NCBI GenBank assembly: GCA_029747585.1
Contig: JAPEVF010001006.1
Coordinates: 1 to 15,621 of the forward strand
DNA from: Pleurotus djamor
Lineage: Eukaryota; Basidiomycota; Agaricomycetes; Agaricales; Pleurotaceae
Direction: 5' to 3'
Length of the DNA stretch: 15,621 nucleotides
Made by a program: the position numbers and the translations under genes. The notes beneath the pieces are model-generated. The model was not told the DNA's origin and made no database searches. It worked only from the letters and a program-made list of their open reading frames with translations. Shown here one piece after another: positions 8,382 to 15,621 of this stretch (its first letter is position 1; every line of letters begins with the position of its first letter).

Positions 8382-8921
8382 AAACTCTTTCGGTACATGT
8401 ATGTATCCCTATCAATTCGGTGTATTAATACCATATATATAAATGTACTCTAACTGAACTCAGCCTATCTCTTTGTAACGTTTGTAACGAATTCACATAT
8501 CATATTGCAATCGTGAATCAACAAGATGACATGCTAGACTCGATCCCAGGCCCGGCGTACTTGGTATCGAGTTCCTCGTTTGCGTGGGCAAAGAGGAGGG
8601 GGAAAATAAAAGTTCTGGTAAGTATATCGTCCATTATTTTCTTTTTTCCCCAAAACTTACCAGAACGGCTGGAATTAAGCCTAATGACGCTTGGAATGCC
8701 CATCACGGCTCTGAAAACGATGCCGCTTGCGAAGTCGTGGCGGGCATTCGGAAGCCGCGTGGTTCGAGCGCTCAGAGAGGTCCATGGTCAAATCGATTTA
8801 AGGTTGCCTTCCACCACTTCAGTGCGCAAAAAGTAGTATCTATACATTGTATATACAAGTGGTTTACAAGAATTTATTTGTCCAAAGTCGAACCCAGCTG
8901 TCTTAGATGTTGTCTCAAGCA
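8382..8921. other. Receptor 3' flank, no supported gene
   Basis: The AT-rich stretch just after the receptor stop (about 8395-8470) probably holds its 3' untranslated region and polyadenylation site. The rest has short overlapping frames on both strands. I searched for CaaX endings and found none. A perfect 12-bp inverted repeat at 8612-8666 is listed separately. Confidence 0.5.
8612..8666. repeat. Perfect 12-bp inverted repeat with 31-base loop
   Basis: GTTCTGGTAAGT (8612-8623) and ACTTACCAGAAC (8655-8666) are exact reverse complements. Each arm contains GGTAAGT, a consensus splice donor, on its own strand. The loop is 31 bases, T-rich toward its right side. Confidence 0.7.
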
Positions 8922-9168
8922 CTACGCTGCCACATGCAATCCGTCGATGACTTTTGGGATTTCCTCATTTATCTTTGCATCGGGGGTGTACACAACTGAA
9001 ACCAGCTCATCAATGTCCTTTAGAGGTTTATCTGACAGCAGTGTTGTGAAGGTCGGCGACAAGCCAGGGAAGGTCGGGAGGTCAGGTAAGGTCGGCGACA
9101 TTGGTCGGGGAACAGACCTGGCCTTTCTCACGGTCGGCACCTTCGACTTAGGGAGGGAAGGGGGATAG
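8922..9168 (-). CDS. Possible C-terminal exon of a minus-strand protein, partial
   Basis: A minus-strand frame ends at 8922 with IPKVIDGLHVAA. It looks coding: Pro-rich (SPTLPDLP, LSPTF) and then acidic (KDIDELVS). Inside, a 13-bp direct repeat (9049-9061 and 9088-9100, 39 bases apart and therefore in frame) encodes SPT motifs. It could be the last exon of the large gene ending at 9204, but I see no good CAG or TAG acceptor at its left boundary, or it could be a separate small gene. The final LHVAA lacks the Cys of a CaaX box, so I do not call it a pheromone. Confidence 0.35.
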
Positions 9169-9203
9169 GAGTAGTGAATTTAATACTTGTAACCTACTTA
9201 TAA

Positions 9204-12200
9204 CTACGGTAATAACACTGATGTCAGTGTCTCGTCGTGCTGGCTATCATCTTCAACACCTTGAGCATCCATATCAAGAAGCTCATAAAGTTCTAGCTCT
9301 TCCTCGAAGCTGCGTGAGGCCGTGCGCTGGATATGGGTGACCCAGTGATCCGTGTCAACGTTGAATAAGTCGCGAAGCGTCCATTTCCCTCGTATNTCAC
9401 CATCTTCATCTTCTCTTGCAGCCCGTGTAAAACGCCAATGCATGCCTCGACCTTTTCCGTGATACCCTCACCAGTCTTCGCTATGCTGAGTATCGTCGCC
9501 CAGACACAGTCCTCCATTTCCAAGATCGGCGCGCTCTTGCCCGCACTTATCGTGCCCCACAACTGCTAGACGTCAGCGATCGGTTTCCTCCAGTAGGCCC
9601 AGAGTGACTAACCTGTAGCATAGGCTTTCGTGAAACAGACTTGTTGTAGAAAACCCTTCCCGACAGCAATGCGAGGGGCGAGACCATTAGCGCTATATGA
9701 TACGCCAAGTACAGGGTCTTCAACCCAGGTTTGCCCTTTCCCGTGCGGATTTCGCCCACTTTCGTAGCCAATCTAAAACAGAACAATCAGCCAGGCGTAG
9801 CCTGAAGCAAAGGAAGCAACACACTTGCAAACGCCGTCGAAACCACTCTTCAAATCTCCCATATTGGACGGTATCTCCATCTCGCCATCCAGGAACCGCC
9901 CTAGGCCAATCGCCGCCCATAAGAAGTTACAGTTTGCCTTCGTAATCCTGTTTTTCGATATCTGGCGCATAATCTCCTGCGCTTCGGTATCTGCGTCACC
10001 GTCGTTGCTCGATGGTCCGCGCTGGACCATGTCTAGCGCCTCCTTCCGCTTTTCCAAAATGTCGGTTTGCATGCTGTCAAGCATACTGCACAAGTCGTCC
10101 ATACCCTTTAGAATCTACCGAAAGATCTCAGCGGGACACAAAGACAAAGGCATATCCAACGGAACTCACATTTGCCACTGCCTGTACTCCCTCTGTGGCA
10201 GGCTCCACTCTGCGTTGCTGGTAATGCTCCAGCCAACCAGGCTTGTTTAGGCGTGCCACAACGTCGCACGCGATGTACGGTGCTACCTTCGTAGCCTGAT
10301 TTTCTTCTGACCAAAGTGCTGACACATCGCTGCCAAGGATCTGACAACTCCCAGCGACGCCCTCACCGGCTATGGCGTCTCTAACCCGTTGCTGTCCATG
10401 CGTCGTCTCAGCATACGAAATCAACATGAGGAATTCAGACCTCACAGGCAGGATACTTAAGTCGTTTACGTTCAGACACGCGAATGGGAGCAACGTCCAG
10501 TAGTCGGCCATCGCGATTATGGCTGCGTTCACGAAAACTTCTAGCGCTAAGCGCTTTCCATAGCCCGGCCAGTCATGTGCATTTGCGTCACCTTATTGGA
10601 ACATCGCCCCTATCTCTCAGCGCCCGCTGAAACCCTCCCCAGAAAATACTCACCCGCTCTCTGTGAGTCTCGCAAGGAAAAAGGGGGGCCCGTTAGCCGT
10701 TCAGATAATCCATGTCGACCTTCTATCCTCTCGAATTCGAGGATGAAATGGTGGTTTCTCAGAATGAAGAGAGCGTAATTTGTACACCATTTGATGCTAG
10801 TACACGAAATTCCTCGTTGAACTCACTGAGAGCTTGATCCACCCTCAGTGATAGTCGTGTTGGGCGGAGGATTGCCCCTTAAAGCCGCCACAAATTCAAC
10901 CAGTTTTTCGTCGCAAGCCATCGCCCTCAACACTTTATCCAATGCGAGATCGTCCTCCTCACGGCCTCCATCCTTATATTCATACGGACCTTCTCCAGGC
11001 GTCTTCTCTGGAAGCCTCAGCGCGCGATGGTTCATCAAAATCATGAGCTCATGCCAGCCCTTCGTTCTCTGGCGGTGCGTTCCCCAAAAAGGATCCATCA
11101 GCACCGCTGATCCAAACTAAACTCTCATCAGCTATGCCTAGCGAGCCTAACGCCGCCACTCACTTTAGAATAGGCTATTTCCAGCTGATTAGCCTTCCTA
11201 AGCCATTGCTTCCATTCCGCCTCCGCGCTCAGCTCTCCTCCAGCTTGAACGCCCTCCAGGGAACCGTTCGTCCCTCGGGCCTTTTCAATAGCGACTTTTC
11301 TTTTTTGAACCCATTCATCCCTCGCCTCCTTAGCCCACTTCTTTCCCCGCCTTCCTGCGTTTTTCGCATCAGACAACATTCTCACAAGCTCAATCTCCCC
11401 GACGCTAGTAACAACGTGGTTCAATACGTGTAGCTGCTTGTTCTTGCCGTTTGCAGCCTCCAACGCCTGGCACATGCCGCGCCGGCGAGAGTGAGTGACA
11501 CTTCATAGCCTCCATGAAGCTGTGATGACGAACCTTCTTCTTCGCTAATAGGGCCTGAGTCCACGAAGTCTTCTTGTCTGAAGCCTGGAGACCATTTATC
11601 AAGTCTGATATGCGCACAGCCCCTGAGGCCGTCGCCCCAAACAACTCCAGCAACTTTGCCACCGTGAACTCCGAGTACCCTCGGAGCGCTCTCAGCATGG
11701 CCTCCTGCTCGAGTTCAACGGAGCCTCTCACTCTGCGCTTGCCTTCAAGTCGATCGTAACCACACACCGCCGCATAAAACTCAGCCTCATCTACAGGGGA
11801 GGGATTACGGGTCAGATCGTCCTGCAAGCGGTTGTACAGGTCCTGAAAGGCTGGGAAGTCAGCTACGATGACCATTGATCGAGTAAAAGAGACCCAGGAT
11901 TGCCTTGACTGCTTGAGGTACATCAGCGTTTGGTACATGATCGACAAGGTTCCGCCGGTTAGCCTTTTTTCGTGACCCTCCAGCCCCATCGCCCCTTTTT
12001 CTCTTCTGCGGACAATCCGCATTCACGGATTCGTCTGGGTCTGGGTCTGAGTCTGAGATCTCACCGTCTTTGTTGCTCCTGCGCTGTCTACCTCCACGCT
12101 TGCGTGGCATATTCTCACCCACGGCCGAGTCATCCTCCCCGTGCTCGCCAGCCTCGTCGTCAGTCAATCCATTGGGCCGACAAGAGGACGAAGCCTTTCC

Positions 12201-12485
12201 CTTCCCTTTGGTCGAGGCGTCGAGATGCTCGTCAGCCTCGTCATCAACGAATTGGTTAGGTCGAGAAGCGGAGGAGGCCTTTCCCTTCTGTTTGCCCGTC
12301 GCGTCTAGGTGCTCCTCCAGGCTTTCCACTACTGCGTCTAATTGAGACCTCGCCTCCAACACAATATCGAGGAATCCTTCGACTTCTGCGTCTGTTGCGT
12401 CGTCCAGTCAATCTAACGCAGCATGGGATAGATCCAAAGCTTCGCTGAGCTGGTTTCCAACGTCCTCGAGATCAAGGACCTCCAT
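9204..12485 (-). pseudogene. Large multi-exon gene of unknown function with two in-frame TGA codons
   Basis: Proposed exons, in gene order: 12485-11922, 11842-11534, 11466-11164, 11116-10654, 10546-10170, 10114-9825, 9772-9613 and 9562-9204, about 940 codons. The last five introns (47-107 nt) have good signals and matching phases. The first two are less sure: each could instead be coding sequence broken by a one-base indel. Exon 1 has two tandem 28-residue repeats (12150-12317) and basic stretches such as KRKRG and PRKRGGRQRR that could be nuclear signals; the rest is largely helical and unrecognised. Two in-frame TGA codons (12408-12410, codon 26; 10823-10825) interrupt otherwise open frames, and the frame slips at the N at 9396. 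Each TGA is one C-to-T change from CGA. This suggests a decaying gene, although sequence error or an unrecognised tiny intron (30 nt at the second TGA) is possible. No function can be assigned. Confidence 0.6.
12150..12317 (-). repeat. Two tandem 84-bp coding repeats
   Basis: Within exon 1 of the large minus-strand gene, 12234-12317 and 12150-12233 encode 28-residue units sharing the pattern EHLDA..K.KGKASS..RPN...DDEA, with 19 of 28 residues identical and no gaps. This is an in-frame internal duplication. Confidence 0.8.
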
Positions 12486-13159
12486 TCCTTTGAAGGGACA
12501 GGAGAAGACAGGGAGGATAGGTCAATTTAAACCCCGCCACCACAACTCCTCAAGTCACGGGACCCCCCTGCCCACCCTTCAACGACAACACAACGCATCG
12601 TTTATCAAGCAATACCCTCCATACGCGCCGTAACAAGTAAAGTCAGTGTCCTAATTCCGTGATAGCGCAAATTCCCCATAAGGACTCTGTCATCTACGGC
12701 GCAGTCCACCACCCAACGCCTACGTGATGCCTCGTGAGGGAGTCACACCATTGGAACAGATCTCCCTACGAGTTTGAGCACCCTGAGTGCCAGAGTAAAG
12801 CGCTGCACGACCCGCAACACCTTGCCCGTTCGTTCTCGGCCAGCCAATCCCGTGGAAAGCCCCTGTTTTGCTACCCCTGTGACAAATGTGACTCGCAAGT
12901 TTTCTCCCATCAATCTGCGACTCTCCCTTCAGCCCTCATCTCCCCAGCCACACTCTACTCATACACCACAGCTATATTTCATTACTCCATCTAAATACCC
13001 GAATATTCAATCGTTGAACACATCGCTGTCATCTGATCACCCGTTTTGCCGTGCTCACCCCGCAAAAAAGAACATCCTTCCATTTCCCTCATTGTACGCA
13101 GTTGCCGTTTTTCATCCCCAGTAGCTGACCTAGCCAAATGCATAAAGCATCACAGCTCA
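12486..13159. other. Intergenic region, no supported gene
   Basis: This is the upstream region of the large minus-strand gene and of the possible small plus-strand gene at 13160. Plus-strand frames at 12734-12994 and 12774-13124 overlap each other and are rich in Ser, Pro and His, as expected from C-rich non-coding sequence. A divergent promoter is likely but I see no clear motif. Confidence 0.45.
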
Positions 13160-13625
13160 ATGTCTCCCGCGACTGTGTGGTTCTTCTCCACCGCCCTCAA
13201 CGCACATCTTGCAGCATGGGCGCTCAAGGTCTTGCGTGCCCAGTACCCGATTCTCTGGTCCTGTGCGGCGAAAATAAGCGTCATGTAAGTAAAGTCGCAC
13301 CCGCTTGAACGTCCTCCCAACAGCATGTCCTTCTCCCAAGGCACCCACCCCACACCGGACACACGCACGCCACAATACGTGGCTACAACGAGAGCAACTG
13401 GCTCGTGTTTACGGTCCACCTACGCGCGAACCCCAGCGACGTTGAATTCTTCCTACCCCTCGAGACCACGATTGAGCATTTCAAAAACATGCCAGTCGCC
13501 CTTCGGCCCCCCAGAGTCTACTTTTCGCCTACAAGGTTTACCCAAGTATGTCCTACCTCTTCCTCCTCCATAAAAGTCACCTCATCGTTTCTCTTCAGAT
13601 TCCTTCGTCTTGGGTCCTTCAATGA
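13160..13625 (+). CDS. Possible small hypothetical protein, three exons
   Basis: Exons 13160-13284, 13341-13545 and 13599-13625 join in phase to give 118 aa beginning MSPATVWFFSTAL. The first intron has a GTAAGT donor but an AAG acceptor (an alternative CAG at 13323 breaks the frame). The second has GTATGT and CTCTTCAG, both good. The most protein-like part is the second exon (NWLVFTVHLRANPSDVEFFL). I do not recognise a family. It could be a fragment of a longer gene or a chance frame. Confidence 0.35.
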
Positions 13626-14036
13626 ACCTACCTCGCTGTGGTTCGTCCGCCGGGTGGCTTCGTATCCCCCACCACTCGTACCCATGCCCCGATCTTGCTC
13701 ACATATATTTTTGGGTTTCTTGCCTACATGTAGTCATCTCGTCTCCAATCTTACTTATATCCAGCCTCCAGTCATTTTGCATCCAATCATATTTATATCC
13801 AGTCTCCAGTCTTCTTGTAGCACCCAGTCTTTTTGTAGCAGTACGACTTTGCAGCATCCAGTACGACGCATACCTACTTCTTGATACCTTACTTACGGCC
13901 AACCCTACGGTTTCGCCTTGTTATTAACAACGACTCATTTTTGTCCTCGAATTAGAGGCGCTCGCAGTACACACAATGTAATACGATATCTGTCCGCATA
14001 TTGGCAAGTCGTCCCTCGGACGCGGTGTCCTCGATC
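13626..14036. other. Intergenic region with degenerate short repeats
   Basis: No supported gene. The stretch 13753-13840 carries degenerate repeats: TTATATCCAG then CTCCAGTC occurs at 13753 and again about 39 bases later at 13792, followed by partial copies of CCCAGTCTTTTTGTAG. Presumed 3' end of the JmjC-like transcript on the minus strand. Confidence 0.5.
13753..13840. repeat. Degenerate ~39-bp tandem repeat
   Basis: Two copies of a unit containing TATATCCAG[CT]CTCCAGTC are followed by a T-rich segment, with a third, shortened copy (CACCCAGTCTTTTTGTAGCA). It is non-coding and lies between the converging genes. Confidence 0.6.
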
Positions 14037-15621
14037 CTACCGCGAAGTCACCTCCCCTCTCTCACGTAGAGTCAAAGAGACGACCTCAACCTGCTTGCGC
14101 GAGAACGGGAAGCACATACCCTGCTCTTCGTCGTTCAAGACGGTCAAGTTTGCCCGACGGGCCTCTTTAATGCGTCGAACCAAATGCTTCATCGACTCTT
14201 TAGGATTTACCGTCACGCTGCAGGCTACTCGCAGAACTTGCTCGAGGTAGGGAAGATACACGTCTCCGTACAGCGTCGTTGAAGTGTCCACCCTGAAGCT
14301 GCACCTGATATTAAGCGCTGTGGATGCGGAAACGATCAAGTCGTAGCCAAGCCTCGAATGATTCGCCGCCTCTGCTTCATCCGACGACACGAAGAAAGGC
14401 ATTACTCGACAAATTGCGGACAGAACAACGCATGCCTTCATTCCCTCCCAGCTACCCGGATGTGGCAAGTCGTCAGCTCGGCCTGTATCAGTCCATCATT
14501 AAATCCGAGATATTCTCCTTGCAAATCGATGAGTGCGTACCCGATGACATGTCACCGACATAGATCGCGCGAAACAAGGCAGTAAGTCTCAGGAGCAATC
14601 CAAGGGTGATCCTACGTTCAACACGATGAACAGAGTCTTCGTTCAAGACGGAGATGAACATCGCAATAACAGTTCGATCCATCCACCCCTTCTCAAAGAA
14701 TCGCAGCTCGGTGCCAGCTGACGCCTCGAGAGTGAACACGACACGAGGGACTCCGGGTGGCACGATCCTGCTGTGGTATTAAACGCCAGTTCCACTCACC
14801 CCTTGTGAAGTTTAACTCACATTGCCTCGCCCTTTTGCAAGATGACGGGCTCCCAGATCACCCCATCATCACTATGAAATGGATCATCATAGGCGCCTGG
14901 CCTCCCCGACGCATCCTGAGACATGTGACCTACAACCCAAAGCTCGGCGCCACAGAGAGGGAGTATGACGGTCGCCAGTCCCCCGGTGCTCATCTGCGGC
15001 ATTCTATATGCTCCTTGGGTGCCCACATATGACTCTTCCTGTATTCGCCTGGATAGTCGTCCCAAGGGCGAGCCCAAGTCTTTTGTCGCCGTCCAGAAAT
15101 TTCCATGGCCTGACAATTGCTCCAGGAGCGGGTGTCGGTACGCAACGGGCCCTTTCAACGTGCGACAAGCTATAGACCGCTTCGTTCCACTACGCGCCGT
15201 CGTCAGGAACTCGTTGAGGGTCAAGGCAACCTCCCCCACACCCTGTTCGCACTGCAGCCCTTGATCAAAAGCGAAGTCTAGGAAGCAGAGTCAGCCCACA
15301 TCGCTGCTAAGATACAGTTCACTGGGGTGGGGAATACCGTAAAATGCATGTGGCTTATCGAGAGCATGACCCAAAGCCTCGGTGACCTCACTCAACGATT
15401 GTGTCGACCAGCCCACGGGTGTAGGCACCTCCGTAAGGATAATGCTCTTTCCTAGAGCAACGCAGCTGTGAGGCAGAACTGACAAGCCTGCCCGCGTCCT
15501 GTTTTCAAGAGCATAGTCATGATAGCGTATTCTGCGAAATCCGTTGGATCCTACCCCCATGCCGCTACATATCTGGCCAGAGCTCCGACGACAAGCGTCC
15601 AACGCGTCTCGAAGCAGATCC
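14037..15621 (-). CDS. JmjC-like domain protein, 5' end beyond the window
   Basis: Exons 15621-15338 (continuing past the right edge), 15277-14821, 14767-14541 and 14482-14037 join in phase for 470 residues to a TAG stop. Introns are 60, 53 and 58 nt with good donors, branch sites and acceptors. The layout resembles the cupin fold of JmjC proteins: GGLATVILPLCGAELWVVG recalls the strand after the first metal-binding motif, and IVPPGVPRVVFTLE recalls the rPGTPHyVlT strand carrying the last metal-binding His. JmjC enzymes use Fe(II) and 2-oxoglutarate to demethylate or hydroxylate protein residues. Here the expected HxD reads QMS (14988-14996) and the expected His is Arg (14743-14745), so metal binding looks lost. 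The assignment rests on motif resemblance only; a hypothetical protein without this fold is possible. The reading frame is otherwise intact. Confidence 0.55.

Noticed and set aside
8922..8936. C-terminus HVAA as a degenerate CaaX box
   Set aside because: The Cys codon is absent and the protein does not resemble a pheromone precursor otherwise.
1..15621. Homeodomain (A locus) genes, tRNA, rRNA, CRISPR, viral or plasmid features
   Set aside because: Looked for on both strands; nothing resembling these was seen.

Overview
This window comes from a filamentous basidiomycete, most likely a mushroom-forming Agaricomycete. The genes are split by many 47-64 nt GT..AG introns, usually with a CTNA/CTGAC-like branch site. 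The gene families (a Ste3-type pheromone receptor, CaaX pheromone precursors, a microsomal P450 and a JmjC-like protein) fit that group. I see no prokaryotic, viral, tRNA or rRNA feature. Three single N bases (263, 5667, 9396) mark uncertain assembly.

Layout: (1) 1-1108 holds no gene I can support, but has a nested inverted repeat at 750-840. (2) 1109-2935 (+) is an intact seven-exon cytochrome P450 of 500 aa. (3) 2936-5251 is largely non-coding. It contains a 7-bp tandem repeat and two copies of a promoter-like module (3447, 4348); the first lies just downstream of two ACAATGG boxes. (4) 5252-8381 is the core of the window: a pheromone/pheromone-receptor mating-type module (the B or P/R locus type). 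It has two short CaaX pheromone precursors on the minus strand (5371-5532, 53 aa, ending CVIS; 6251-6415, 54 aa, ending CTIA). A complete six-exon Ste3-like receptor of 429 aa follows on the plus strand (6793-8381). Clusters of ACAATGG/ACAAAGGG boxes, the type bound by HMG-box mating regulators, lie upstream of both pheromone genes and in the divergent promoter shared by the second pheromone gene and the receptor. Each pheromone gene also appears to have an intron just after its stop codon. (5) 8922-12485 (-) is a large multi-exon gene of unknown function (about 940 codons). It has two in-frame TGA codons and one or two reading-frame problems, so it looks like a decaying gene or one damaged by sequence errors. 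(6) 13160-13625 (+) is a possible small three-exon hypothetical gene. (7) 14037-15621 (-) is the 3' part of a JmjC-like gene, running off the right edge, in which the usual metal ligands appear to be replaced.

How the genes work together: the pheromones are predicted to be farnesylated, secreted peptides recognised by Ste3-type receptors of other mating types. The HMG-like boxes suggest that the pheromone and receptor genes share mating-pathway control. The P450, the large minus-strand gene and the JmjC-like gene are probably neighbours of the locus, not parts of the pathway. All gene models come from reading frames and splice signals by eye; no database search was possible.
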